Shown: one piece after another, positions 1 through 11,941 of the stretch
How positions within the stretch are numbered: position 1 is the stretch's first letter
Layout of the letters: each line of letters opens with the position of its first letter
Source: Dactylorhiza incarnata
Lineage: Eukaryota > Streptophyta > Magnoliopsida > Asparagales > Orchidaceae
NCBI GenBank assembly: GCA_033032865.1
Contig: JAWHQI010000004.1
Location: forward strand, 24,906,001-24,970,000
Length of the DNA: 64,000 nucleotides
Reading direction: 5' to 3'
Notes under the pieces: model-generated
Database searches by the model: none
The model's input: the letters and a program-made list of their open reading frames with translations, nothing else
What the model was told of the DNA's origin: nothing
Translations under genes and position numbers: made by a program

Positions 1-2
1 AT

Positions 3-2368
3 CAAATCTTAATAGACCCGTCAGATCAAGACAAAACAACATTTACATGTCCCTCAGGTACCTTTGCATTTAAAAGAATGCCATTCGGACTGTGTAATGC
101 CCCCGCAACCTTCCAACGCTGTATGCTCGCTATTTTCGCTGACATGGTGGGAGACTTCCTCGAAGTTTTCATGGATGACTTTACTCTCTTTGGCAGCAGC
201 TTCGATTCTTGCCTCGCGAATTTGGCCAAGACTTTGAAGCGGTGTGAGGACACCAATCTTGTCTTGAACTGGGAGAAATGCCATTTTATGGTGCGCGAAG
301 GAATTGTGTTGGGGCATAAGGTTTCCTGCCAAGGGCTCGAGGTGGATCAAGCAAAGGTAAGTGTTATTAGAAACCTCCCTCCACCTACGTCAGTGAAAGG
401 TATCCGAAGTTTTCTTGGTCATGTGGGATTCTATCGAAGGTTTATTAAGGACTTTTCATCCCTTTTGAAGCCTTTATCTCACTTACTTGTTAAGGATGTC
501 CCCTTCCATTTCGACGATGCATGCATGCAGGCCTTTGAAACTTTACGGGGACGACTCATCTCGGCTCCAATTTTGGTGGCACCCGACTGGAATTTACCCT
601 TTATTATCATGTGTGACGCAAGTGATGCGGCTGTAGGTGCTGTTCTCGGTCAAAAGAAAGATAAGACTTTTCACACCATTGCGTATGCCAGTCGAACTCT
701 CAACAGCGCGCAAGCAAACTATACCACCACGGAGAAAGAAATGCTAGCCGTGGTCTTCGCCTTTGAAAAATTTCACTCATACTTGGTACTTTCCGAAGTA
801 ATCGTGTACACGGACCACACTGCACTCAGGTATCTTTTCAGCAAAAAAGAATCCAAATCGCGTCTGATTCGTTGGATTTTACTTTTGCAGGAATACAATT
901 TTGAAATCAAAGACAAGAAAGGGGTGGAGAACGTGATAGCTGATCATCTTTCATTGTTGGAGTACGACATGATGGCCGACATCCCCAACAGCTTTGTGGA
1001 GGAAACGAACGATTATTTCTCGGACGAAAAGTTATTCGCAATCACTATGCCTCATCCAACAGCCCCATGGTACGCTGATATTGCTAACTACTTGGCTTGT
1101 AAAACCCTCTCTCCGAATCTGTCCCCTCAGCAAAGACGGAAGCTTGCCTCTGATTCAAAATACTATTTTTGGGAAGACCCGCTCTTATTCCATACGTGCA
1201 GTGATGGAATTATCAGGCGCTGCGTTCCTGAAGCCGAGTTTCAGTCTATACTGCAGCACTGCCATGACAGAGAAGCTGGCGGGCAATTTGGGGTCGTTCG
1301 AACAGCGCGAAAAATCTTGCAATGCGGATTATTTTGGCCAACCCTCTTCAGGGACGCCCATGCTTATGTCACCAAGTGTGACGAATGCCAAAGGACCAGA
1401 AATATCTCCCGGCGTGACGAGATGCCCCTCAATAACATGCTGGTCTGCGAACCATTTGATGTCTGGGGGATAGACTTTATGGGTCCTTTCCCAATGTCTC
1501 ATGGTAAGCATTATATCATTGTGGCAGTTGATTATGTCTCAAAATAGGTGGAGGCCGAGGCGGTTGCCACGAATGATGCCAGCACGGTGCTACATTTTAT
1601 CCACAAGAATATCTTCTCCAGGTTTGGGACGCCGAGAACTATTATCAGCGACGGCGGTAGTCATTTTTGTAATAAGCAGTTTGTGCAGCTCAAGAAAAAG
1701 TTTGGGGTCCATCATAAAATTTCCTTAGCGTACCACCCCCAAACATGTGGACAAGTAGAAGTATCCAACCGCGAGCTCAAGCGAATAATCGAGAAATCAA
1801 TACATTCAAATAGGAAGGAGTGGTCTAAAAAGGTCGACGACGCATTATGGGCTTACCGGACTGCTTTCAAAACACCTATCGGCATGACTCCGTTTCAATT
1901 AGTCTATGGCAAGGCATGCCACCTCCCTGTGGAGCTGGAGCATAAAGCATTATGGGCAACCAAACTGTTGAACATGGACATTGGAGCCGCGACCGAGGTG
2001 CGTCGTTCACAACTCAACGAATTGGAAGAGCTCCGGCATTTCGCTTATGAAATCGCTCGCATCTACAAAGAGAAAACAAAAAATGGCATGATCGACACAT
2101 CATCCCTAAGGAGTTCAAAATTGGGGACCAATTGCTTCTTTACAACTCCCATCTCGGCCTCTTTCCAGGGAAGTTAAAATCGAGGTGGAGCGGTCCTTTC
2201 TCAGTGACCGATGTCACTCCCTTTGGTGCCATCGAAATATCAGGGGATAAGGGAGACAAATTTAAGGTCAACGGGCATCGACTGAAGTTATACGATGGCA
2301 CAATTATAAACAAGGAGTGTCAGTTGGTGACATTGGGAGATGAGCACCATAAAAGCGCTTACACCTGA
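3..2368 (+). pseudogene. pol: Athila#1 pol: RT, RNase H, integrase (one stop, one frameshift)
   Basis: The frame is open from the first bases. RT motif B-like MPFGLCNAPATFQ lies at 78-116 and the catalytic FMDDF near 169-183. RNase H follows (MCDASDA near 609). The integrase zinc region has HCHDREAGGQFG near 1258, where the usual second His is Gln, and KCDECQ near 1378. The catalytic Asp is in WGIDFMGPF (about 1462), the second Asp in IISDGGSHF (about 1641) and the Glu in GQVEVSNRE (about 1750). A TAG at 1545-1547 replaces what is normally a Trp codon (DYVSKWVE in the family), a G-to-A change. Near 2078-2090, in a run of A, the frame shifts by one, and the C-terminus ([14 protein letters not shown]) is read in another frame to 2368. 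It encodes the copying and integration enzymes but cannot make them intact. Confidence 0.9.
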
Positions 2369-4161
2369 TGTTATGTTTATCTCTTATTTTGTGAAACTTT
2401 CTCTTATGCACTCTTATTTAATTTCTGCACTCTTTAAACAATTATAATACAGGTATTTGGTCCAGCTTAAGGACATAAAACAAAAGCGCTGCTGGGAGAC
2501 AACCCAGATTTGCTATTTTTGTTTTTCTAACTTGTTTCAATTCAGTTTTTATCTATTTTTGCTGCTTTTAGTTGTACCGTTTGCAGGTGTGCTTTGTACT
2601 TCGTGTTGGCGGATGCTACGGATTGTGCACGAAATTAACGCCAATCTTCCGGTATGCTCAATTCTGAGCATTGGGTAACACTTCTCCCTCCTAGCTTTCA
2701 GTTTTGTGATGTAATGTGTAGATTAAGTCTGGGGGAGAGCATGTGTTATCCACTATGCGTACGAGTTGCACCGCATGCTAGAAGTTTGTTTATATTTTTC
2801 ATTACCATCATCATTATTCCACGCTTCATGCACCACTTCACCCACATGAGCGCGCGCTTTCCTATTTGTGTTGTTTCCAAATAAACTATTTTGGTTAGGA
2901 ATGTGAATTGGGGTGTTAGCTTAGGAATTACTATTTGGAGTGCGATGTTGACTCGAGCAGTGTTCTAGTCGCACCCGCATGCTGCAGTAGAATTTGAGTA
3001 AAACTAGATTATTTCTATGCGTTTAATTTATGATTAGTATTTTTGCGTAGTTCTAGATGTGTTATACTCAAATGGTGAATGTGAACGAAATTGGTGATAA
3101 CCCGGTGTTGTGTGTTCACGAGCACTAGTTGTGTGTTGCTCGAGTCGGGAGGAAGGTTTACCTTTCTCGTGGGCTAAGAACTTGCCCCAAGCGACTCTTG
3201 AAGCATGGGTATGAGCGATTCTTTGAGTTAAATATGATGTAGGCCACCTTTTGGCTAGTTTGAGCCTTAGCTTTCCGTGTCCTATTCGCTCACCTTTGCA
3301 AGCCAACATTTGTGCCTATCACTTCCTTGTTACAGCTCCTCCTCCATTCACCAAGGCCTGAAGCTTTGCCCACTTTCGCAACCAAATAGATGTTTATCTG
3401 CACTCATGTTCTTGATTTGGTGTGATTTTTGGAATCTTTGTGATATGATGAAGAAATAAATTTTATTTGCTGATTATGAACCAACCGGAGGATAAGAAAA
3501 AGAAAAAAAAATTATATGTTATTGAAATGAAAATCTGAAAAAAATTTGTATTGAAGAGAAATCCTTCCGAGCGTATTAGAAAATCCGTTGGTATTTGTGA
3601 AGTTGGCCGTGTGCACACCTAGTTCTCATAATAAGTCTGGGGGTGTGTCACACTAGCTTTGTGCGTGGTTTTGTGTGGTGCAGCGTTCCGTTGACTCAAT
3701 TTGGTTGCGTAGCCTTCATTTCTATCCTTGAATATCACGCCGCAACCTAAGCCCAACTTAATCCTAAAGTCCTATTGATTTATCTCGTGAGTTTGCTAGC
3801 GCCGTGGAGAGAGTGTGACCGGGCAAGCTTATGGCTCTCGACGCTGATGGATTTCAGCGGAGTTATTCCTGAACCCCGACCTTGCGTAACACCCTCCTTA
3901 GTGGCTTGTTACTTTCACACCGGGCATGATCGCTCAAGTTCTTCACGATTCACCAACTGAGTATTGACAAATCTTTATTTACGCTCTAATACTTTTGTAA
4001 ATTAGTTAGCATAGTTAGAATCTATTTTTACTAAATTTCTATTTGCATGCTTCTGTTACTTCGCATTGTACTCCTTTGTGCAATTTTCGTTGTTAACTAC
4101 CATTTTCACACTCCGCCGAATTCGTTTGCTCGGGACGCGCAAACAGGTAAGTCTGGGGGTG
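2369..4161 (+). other. Athila#1 3' untranslated region with three polypurine-tract copies
   Basis: There is no convincing coding sequence. The purine-rich word AAGTCTGGGGG occurs three times: near 2725, near 3633 and at 4149-4159. Only the last abuts the LTR and fits the primer for plus-strand synthesis. A block near 2478-2505 (AAACAAAAGCGCT, then TGGGAGACAACCCA) is the Athila 3' motif and recurs on the minus strand near 17640-17680 in Athila#2. The stretch around 3050-3460 matches the minus strand at 16760-17100 and 28650-29000, so this region is shared by all three Athila-type elements here. Confidence 0.8.
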
Positions 4162-5431
4162 TGATGAGTCCCAAATATATACACATTTATGGACTCATCT
4201 GGGCCGATTTTCTAGTCTATGCACTTCACTTTAGACATGTTTTCACTTATATTTGATTCTCCATGCTAAGTGCACCTTTAGGCCCGTTTTTGGTGTTATT
4301 TCGTATTATTCTCCTTTAGTAGTTGCTTTGCATTGTTAAGTGCCACTTTCAGTGGCTGGATTCGTGGTTGTGCTGGAACAGGTGTCGTGCAGGTGTTTCC
4401 GGTACAATTCTGTACAGGAACACAGCGCACGATCACTGGTTCTATTGCGCACGACCACTGGTCGTGCGCCACTGATCGTGTGCACTTCACGCCAATCTTG
4501 AGCCGGAGCTTCCTCTCGGCCTCCTCCTTCATCCTAGCGCTCCAAGGGAAGACCTAGCCGCCATCACCATCAAGCAAGAGGAAGTTTGCAACCTCTACCA
4601 GATCGTGACATGAAGAAGACGGGCTCATTGGAGAGTAGTGACAACTCTCTCTACCCCGGACGTAGTTGCGGACCGAGCTTGGACGCGGATTGACAACCCG
4701 GCGATTCCAACCGTGAATCTACAACGAGACTTCGGATTCGGTTTATTTCTTGCCTTATTCTTCTCTTATTGATGTGTATGTAGTTAGATCTATGTATTAA
4801 GATGAAGTTGCACTTAAAACTAGTCTGTATTTCTATATATTTCATGTCTATGTGAGATGTTTGTTGTTTGAGTTGCTTGAGGTGCGCCCCATTCCATCCT
4901 CCATCCCGCTGTCACGTTCGTCACCGCACTAGCAATTGCTAGTGGCGAGCTTGTCGAAGAGGTGCTTACGACCCTCACTCCGTTTGCCTACTCGTCCATC
5001 CGCCTAGCGAAGCGTGGCATAGCGGCCCGTGTAATCCACTCGCCCTACGAAGCAGCGCGCTCAAGGCCTGCATAGTTCGATTCCACTTGCCTACTCTTTC
5101 ATCCGCCCTTGCGACGCAGCGCGCTCAAGGCCTGCCTAGTCTCCATCCCGCCAAGCGAATCACTGCATAGCGGCATTGCATAGGAGTAGTCATAGCATTT
5201 TCTCTTTATTTTCCACAATCCAAAACCCCCGTTTCCGCAATCCATCCAACCCAATGGACTTCGATCTCAAGTCCTTCCTCGAACGTTAACTCCACCTTAC
5301 TGTGTTCCTTGAGAGATTCGATACTTGCGGATTTACTTCCTCATATTATTTCTTGACAACAACCGGTTCACTGCCGTTTCGTGCCGCAGTCTAGCTACCG
5401 CCTATAGCGGTGTGCGAGATTTGTGCCATCA
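4162..5431 (+). repeat. Athila#1 3' LTR
   Basis: It starts TGATGAGTCC directly after the polypurine tract and ends GTGCCATCA, a TGATG...CATCA type LTR of 1270 bp. U3 near 4423-4490 carries the palindromic word GCGCACGAYCA. Its right half (5207-5431) is strongly similar to the minus-strand LTRs that begin at 27348 and 42305. No gene is present. Confidence 0.9.
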
Positions 5432-7007
5432 GGCTCCCGCTCAAGCAAATTGGATTTTGATGCACGATGAGCGTCTAATCCGCGAACTGGAAGAAATGGA
5501 GATCATTTGCGTTGATAGGAGAGCGTCTACTTCAGCATGCTTGAACTGGACGGAGGTTCAATACGACCTTGCCGACCGAGTTCGACAGGAATTGGAGCTG
5601 GATGAGAGCATGAAATGCTATAAAGCGGAAACCGTTGATGGGTTAAACGCTGATTTCTCCTTCGAAGATGGCCTTATGTGGAAAGAGGGCAGATTATGCA
5701 TCCCAAACATTGGCACTCTACGGGCGGAGTTGATGTACGAGGCGCATCATACCAAGTACTCGATCCACCCGGGGAGCACTAAAATGTATATGGACATAAA
5801 GAAACTTTTCTGGTGGCCGGGTATGAAGAAAGACATTGCCCTCTACGTGGCCAAGTGTAATACTTGCGCGTTGGTGAAGGCGGAATGTCAACATCCTGGT
5901 GGATTTTATTTGAAGTCCTTGCCGATTCCGGAGTGGAAGTTTGATGATATCTCGATGGATTTCGTGCACGGATTGCCGAGATCACAACAGGGAAACGACG
6001 CCATTTGGGTGATCGTGGACCAATTGACGAAGGTATCGCATTTTATTCTGAACCGGAAGGATGATTCTGTAGAAAAGCTAGCGAAGCTCTATGTTGATAG
6101 TATTGTGCGGCTGCACGGTGTCCCTCGTAGCATCGTCAGCGATCATGAGGGGCGTTTCACATCGAAAGATTGGAGGCTTATCCATGAACTGTTGGGCACT
6201 AAATTGAAGTTCAGCACGGCCTTCCACCCGCAAACGGATGGACAGACCGAGAGGACCAACAGGAATATGGAGGATACGCTCCGAATGTGCGCTCTAGATT
6301 TTGGAAAGAAGTGGGAAGATCATCTCTATATGATCGAGTTCGCCTACAATAATAGCTACCAAGCCAGTATACAGATGGCTCCTTTCGAGGCCCTCTATGG
6401 TAAGAAGTGTCGCACGCCGTTGTCTTGTGCGGAAACGGGCGATACTAAGCTATTAAAGCGAAAGGATGTTGAGGAAGCAACTTCGACGATCCGAACTATA
6501 CGTGAAAGGCTATTGATTGCCCAGGATAGGCAAGCCAAATATTACAATGCCAAGCATAGGAACCTAGAGTTCGCCGTTGGCGACCGGGTTTACTTGAAGA
6601 TCAAACCGTTCAAAGGGGTATCAAGGATTCGACGCTTGAAAAAGCTCAGTCCAAGGTACTTAGGACCGTTTGAGATCGTGGAGCGTGTTGGTGATGCAGC
6701 TTATCGGCTCGCACTATCTGTAGAGCTGAGCGGTCTACACGACGTGTTTCACATTTCAGTATTGAGGAAGGCAGTGCAAGAGCCTACTCATATCGTTGCG
6801 GTCGGCAATGTGCCGGTTGATAGTGGGTTGTCGAGGAAAGTCAAGCCCTTACGCATCGAAGATACCGAAGTAAAGCAGTTGCGGAACAAGTCCATTCAGA
6901 TGGTAAAAGTCCAGTGGAATAATTGTGGCCGAGAGGAGCTCTCTTGGGAGAGGGAGCAAACGATGCTTGCGGAGTACCCCGAGCTATTTCTCTCAAGTAA
7001 TTTATAA
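5432..7007 (+). CDS. pol: Chromovirus#1 pol C-terminal part: integrase and chromodomain-like tail
   Basis: This frame of about 525 codons is open from the Athila#1 junction to the TAA at 7005-7007, so the part in view is undamaged. The connection region (MHDERLIRELEEME) leads into the integrase zinc domain, with His residues in EAHHTKYSIHPGS and the Cys pair CNTCALVKAEC. The DDE core has Asp in ISMDFVHGLP, Asp in IVSDHEGRF and Glu in DGQTERTNRN. The tail MVKVQWNNCGREELSWERE through YPELF resembles the degenerate chromodomain/CR motif of chromoviruses. Function by family: it inserts the cDNA into chromatin. The 5' portion is separated by Athila#1, so no complete protein is made from this locus. 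Confidence 0.9.
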
Positions 7008-7071
7008 CTGTAATTCCTGCTATTACTGTTTTCGAAATTTCGGGACGAAATTCTTTTAAGGGGGGTGGAGT

Positions 7072-9121
7072 TGTAACACCCAAAAAATCGTAGTCCAGCG
7101 AGGTAGGCGGAGTGGTAGTGCTGCACTCGGGATAGGCTAAAAAATTCCATAGCAGTTCTCTGCGAACGACCATTTCTCCTCTTCGCGCACGACCAGTGAT
7201 CGTGCGCCAATGATCGTGCGTTAATTCGCAAGGAATCGGAGTTCTGTCTCGGGTAGTGCGCACGACCATTTCTCCTCTTCGCGCACGACCAGTGATCGTG
7301 CGCCTATGATCGTGCGCCCAGTTTATTCTGCTCCGCAAATTTGAGCGGAGAAGGAGATTGGTCCGTCCAAATCTTTTGGAATCTGATACATTGGCTAGGA
7401 TTAGATGCTGGAGGTCTTTAGGGCTGATGAGAGGAGGTTAATCCTCATAATTTCTAAGCCTTTCTCTCTCCAAACCTAGAGAAAGAAGAAGGAGGCAAGG
7501 AAGAAGAAGGAGAGATCCCGCCATTGACGGAGCTCCGGAGCTCCGTTTCGCGAGCCATTTCCAGATCTGGAGAGCGCAGCCCGGTGTAGTCGTTTCCCTC
7601 CATCTAGAATCTCGGATCCATGGCGAAGAAGAACGCTCCTAGGGTAACGATTCTTCCTCCCGATATTTGGACTTGTCATTTGTCCTCTCCTTCATTTCTC
7701 TATGCTTGCATGAGGAATCCCTTTCACCAAATGGGTGAAGTGTAGGATTTCCTCAAGTTCTTTGGAACTCCGGGTTGATTGTGTCCGTCCCCGGCATATT
7801 GCATGTAGAAAATCTGGTAGTCGTGCGGATTTAGGTATTGTGTGTGAAGCCTATTCGTGGCCGTTAGCCCGAATCGGTGATGCTTGATTTGCGACGTTGC
7901 ATTTAGGTTAAGCCTAGAATGCGTGCCGGAGAATGACTCTGTGATATATGCGATGGTATTGTGGGATTTAAGCGTAGGCGTCTTGTGAAGATCCTAGCGA
8001 AAGCCCCATGCTTTGCGAGTGGTTGAATGCAAACCTTCACCACTAGAATTGTTGAGGAGTGGTCTTGTACCTCCTTTTTGGTTACGTGTAAAGCCTAAGT
8101 CCTCGTGAAGGCTTGGGTGTTGTAACTTATGTTTTGTGTAGCGCTAGCGAGTGCTAAACCCTTACGGGCCGAGGTGATGTCATACCCACATCGTGTGTTC
8201 AATCGATGACAACAGCACGGGAATTGGCTGAACTGAACCCGTTTCCAGGCGCGGCGGTAGGGGGGATTTATCTCTTGTAAACCCGAACGACCTTGGGAGA
8301 GGTTGGGAAGGGCGTCTTGCCTAGACTGACCAAAAGCTCTTTTCCATCTAGAGTTTCCGGACTCATGATGGTTTTGGTGCTCGGGAAGAAGTACCTTTGG
8401 TGCATGCTTTGTGAGCATGGAGGGTGCGGTTGTGTGTACCCACGTTTGTGATGAATTGATGTTGTTAGCCTCAGGCGGTTGTTTAGGCGGTTGTGGGGAA
8501 CCTTCGGGTGAACCCAACCAACATCATGTGCATACCTAGGTTCCTTTCTTTTAATGCTCAACCTAGAAGATTGATTGTGCTTGAAACCTCACCTTGTGTA
8601 GTTGAACTTTCTTTATATTAGTACTTGTGCTAGTATGGCTTGCTTGCAGGGTAGAAGCACCGCCACCCCGGGAAAGGGGCGGGGTCGTTATAATTTGGTC
8701 AGCTTTGCTGACCGTTACCTTGTTTGCCACCGCTTGGTGGAATGTTCTTATGCAGGTGCAGGTGAGCCTAGCAGAAAATAGCGGGCGGTGGCCCTTATGC
8801 TGAGTTGGCCCTCGAAGGCCAGCCTCTTTTCTGTTTTCCTTGTATTGTCGGCCTGCATGCCGATGTATGTTTGGAGTTTTTATCACATTTGGTAAATGTA
8901 AGGCCTTAAGGCCGTATCTCTATTTTATGGTTTCATTCCTATGATAGTGGACAGTTCTAATTGAAATGTTTTAATCAAATGCTTTCGTTTACGTTTTATA
9001 CTCTCGTGTAGTTGTATTCTTTTCTGTTTATCACCTTTTAACTCCTAGTTAGTGTGGTTTGTATGGCGTGGGATCCCGACCGGACCCGCTGTTATACTTT
9101 TCGTACTGGCAGGGTGTTACA
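7072..9121 (+). repeat. Chromovirus#1 3' LTR (2050 bp)
   Basis: It begins TGTAACACCC right after the polypurine tract (AAGGGGGGTGGAG, about 7058-7070) and ends GGGTGTTACA, giving 10-bp terminal inverted repeats. No gene is seen. Its first 250 bp hold a cluster of CG-rich palindromes of the same type as those in the Athila LTRs. Confidence 0.9.
7167..7319 (+). repeat. GCGCACGAYCA palindrome cluster in chromovirus#1 LTR
   Basis: A block of about 50 bp (CATTTCTCCTCTTCGCGCAC followed by GACCAGTGATCGTGCGCC) is present twice, offset by about 95 bp. Each copy contains GCGCACGACCA opposed to TGATCGTGCGC plus a third arm TGATCGTGCG. The same word fills Athila U3 regions at 4423-4490, 43268-43504, 51665-51970 and 53300-53660. 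Confidence 0.85.
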
Positions 9122-9833
9122 CAGGCGCTAGCGCTGAGGCTATAAAAAGGACTCCTCTCCTCTCGTTTCATACACACATCAGAGAGATATCAGAGAGAGA
9201 TAGAGTGCTAGAATTCCAGAGGCTATCTTGGCCGAAAGTTGATGTCCTACCAAAGTTCTGCAAACTTCTGAAGGAGAATCTCATCACGCCGGATCCAAAC
9301 GAAGTCCGCTTCTACAACGCTTATTCTACAGTGGATCTTCACCTCCGACTTCAGAAGAGAGTTTTTATTTATTTTCATTTCATATTCTTCTTGTAAATGG
9401 TTAGTGAAATTGCCTCGTGTTGGCGACTAGGTCTGGGTAGGACTTAGGGGGAAACTCGCCTCGTGTTGGCGACTAGATCTAGGCTATGTCTAGGGGGTGC
9501 TCAAGGTCACATCCGGGGAAGGGTTGGCTAAAGCGGCTTGAGGCTGAATCCGGGGAGGATAGGCTAGGGCCACCGGTTCGTGGGGATGCGAGTCAGGATA
9601 GAAATCAAAAAGAGTTTACTATTCATCGCCACCAATTTCTAGCATCATAGAAGTCAACTTTTGTAAAACCTTATTTGATATTAATAAAGCATGTCTCAAC
9701 TTTATTTCAATTATTTTACTTGACTTTCTATTGTCTTAATCTTGCATTATTACAAAGTTTTTAAAATATCACTAAAGTTTTGAAAACCCTTATTCACCCC
9801 CCCCCCCTTCTACGGGCGCCTACCGATCCAACA
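9122..9833 (+). repeat. Copia-NA 5' LTR, 3' portion
   Basis: It matches 16010-16716 with few differences (for example a longer C run at 9798-9807). A TATA box TATAAAAA sits at 9141-9148, and LTR end CCAACA is followed two bases later by the primer site. Open frames here are LTR read-through, not genes. The 5' portion was separated by chromovirus#1. Confidence 0.9.
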
Positions 9834-9835
9834 AG

Positions 9836-9848
9836 TGGTATCAGAGCC
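9836..9848 (+). promoter_or_regulatory. Primer binding site (initiator tRNA-Met type)
   Basis: TGGTATCAGAGCC directly follows the LTR end, the usual minus-strand primer site of Ty1/copia and chromoviruses. Confidence 0.9.
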
Positions 9849-9883
9849 AGGTTTTATTCCAATCGTCTTAACAACCGGGAATA

Positions 9884-11377
9884 ATGGCGTCTCATGATCT
9901 CGCTTCTACTAGTGGGGCAAATTTCCGTGAAGAAGAAATATCTCATAAACCACCTTTATTTGAAGGAACAAATTATAAAGGATGGAAAATTTTAATTGAA
10001 AAATTTATTAAGACTTTAGATGTCGAAGTATGGAATTTGGCCATTGTAAGACCTGCGGATGAATCAAATAAAAAGGAACGTCAACTAAATGCAAAAGCCA
10101 AACATTATTTATTTTGTGCTCTAACAAATGAACTTTTCAAATTAATATATTATTTTTCTAGTGCATACAAAGTTTGGCAATTCCTTGAAGAAACGTATGA
10201 TTTTCCTCTCGCAGGTATAGATCAAACACAGGAGGAGAAGAACATACAAACATCCACCACTACTCAAGAAGATCTCTCTCGTGGCAAAGCCATGGAAATC
10301 ATGGAAACTAACTTGGAAAAAGAGAGCAATACATCAAAAGAAAAAGAAGATGAAAATTCATCTATAACGGAGGAAGGCCCAAAAGATAACGAAGGAACTT
10401 CATGCACACATTTTGCCTCCACCAAAAGTGTTGTAAGAAAGTCAAAATCTTCTTCTTGTGTGATAACTTCCATTTCTAGTTTCAATATACTAAACACTGC
10501 AAAACGTAAGATCAAGAAATTGAAAATCACTATTAAAATTTTACATTTAGAAAATAAGAGATTAAAAGCTAATGTTAATTTAGAATCAAATTGTGATGTG
10601 GTTTCACCATCTTGTCCTTTACTTGAAAACACAAAACCTTGTTTTGATTGTGATAATTTTAAGGAAAAACTTAAGGAACTTGAAAAAGAAATTATTTTTA
10701 TAAAAGAACGTAATGAAAAGTTATCTTTAGAAAATTCATCTTTAAAAGGTGATTGTGCTACATGCAAAAGTTATAAAATTTAAATTGAAGAGATGGATGA
10801 AACATTTGAGGAATACAGAAATGAATACCAAAACCATATTGATTCAATTGTTTTTACTCTTAAAAATAGCACAATTGCGTATAATAAAGCTAGACATAAC
10901 TTGAAATTTAAGAACAATGAATTAGAAACTAAAATTTTCTTGCTTAAGGAAATCTTAAAGAACAATTCTCAATATCAAACAAACTCTAAGAGCAAGTTAA
11001 ATATGATATCTCAAAATATGAATAAACCAAACAATGGAAATAAAAGACTTCAAAAGATTGAAAATGAAATTCCAAAATACTATCATCATTATCAACATCA
11101 ATCTTCTTCCAACATAAAATTAAATGCTCACAACTTTCCTATGAAAAATACCTTCAATAATCATCAATATAAACATTATCACAATGGAAATTTCACATAT
11201 AAGAATAACACTAAACCAAAGTTTGAATGGAGACCCAAATCTAAAACTGAAACATTAACATCACATGAAAAGACTCATTCATCAATATCTACCCACAAAC
11301 CTACAAGATACATTTGGGTACCCAAAGGAACCACCACTCTTGGTCCCCTTTGGATCCCTAAATCTCTTACTCGTTAA
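9884..11377 (+). pseudogene. gag: Copia-NA gag-like protein with one in-frame stop
   Basis: ATG at 9884 lies 36 bases after the primer site. The N-terminus has the copia gag (UBN2-type) signature: FEGTNYKGWK near residue 25, a Trp-containing helix, and AYKVWQFLEETYDF near residue 95. Residues about 115-320 are highly charged, Lys/Glu-rich and predicted coiled coil. The C-terminus is rich in Asn, His and Tyr and ends with the YIWVPKG...GPLWIPK type found in Sirevirus gag. A TAA at 10781-10783 breaks the frame; the downstream part (10784-11377) stays in the same frame. I see no CCHC zinc knuckle, which this gag would normally have before its end, so it may be lost. Role by family: coat protein of the particle. 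Confidence 0.8.
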
Positions 11378-11941
11378 GTATCACCAAATGCATGAAGTAG
11401 AAATCAACAAAAAATATAAAGTATCAACTATTCTTCTTCATGATATGCTTTAACTTAATAAGTTTATAAAAACTCAAAATCATTTTTTTTTGGTAAACTA
11501 TCTATTATTCTTATATATATACATCATTTATCAATAATTGATTTCAAAATTATTATGTGGTATTAAAAATCTCTAACCATAAGTTTTTAAAATATACTAC
11601 ATATGATATTAAAATTGCCTAAAAATCTCTATTTCATGACTTCAAAATTCATAAATAATATGTATAACAAAAAAATCACAAAGAAGGATCAGATAAAAAC
11701 ACTAAAGCATCCAGAAACAACAAAATGAAACATTGCAGATAACGCTAGCGCTAGCTGGTAACGCCTGCACTAGCAAACAGTATCTAAAATCATGTGTTCA
11801 AATTCCTGTACTATTACACAACTAAAAACTTGTTCCCCTCAGGTCCTTCCTACTCCACTACTCTTCCTCGTCTATCTCCTCCACACTAGGACTTGGGGAT
11901 TGTCTTCTGCGAGTCATCCGAACCGAATAATGAGGTGGATC

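Larger units (their letters stand above)
1..5431 (+). mobile_element. Athila#1, Ty3/gypsy Athila-type element, 3' part
   Basis: The window opens inside the reverse transcriptase of an Athila-type element and runs through RNase H, integrase, a long 3' untranslated region and the 3' LTR. The LTR ends in CA at 5431, and the next base resumes the reading frame of a different gypsy polyprotein, so this element is inserted in chromovirus#1. Its 5' half and the matching target duplication lie left of the window. The Athila call rests on the RT/integrase style (FMDDF, GHVGFYRRFIKDF), on the conserved 3' motif near 2478-2505, and on tRNA-Asp primer sites in its relatives at 19021 and 42281. Confidence 0.9.
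5432..9121 (+). mobile_element. Chromovirus#1 (Tekay/Del-like gypsy), 3' part
   Basis: This is the downstream part of a second gypsy element: integrase, polypurine tract and 3' LTR. Its upstream part lies left of the window beyond Athila#1. The 3' LTR ends GGGTGTTACA, and the next base continues the Copia-NA LTR that is seen uninterrupted at 16010 onward, so this element is inserted in that LTR. The Tekay/Del-like call comes from the integrase style, the FGHDE-less WWPGMKKDI zinc region, the TTTCGGGACGAAAT motif before the polypurine tract, and the TGTAACACCC LTR end. Confidence 0.85.

Noticed and set aside
9052..9396. Open frame with a near-twin at 15973-16284
   Set aside because: Both are the same stretch of Copia-NA LTR from upstream of the TATA box into U5; they are duplicated because the LTR is.
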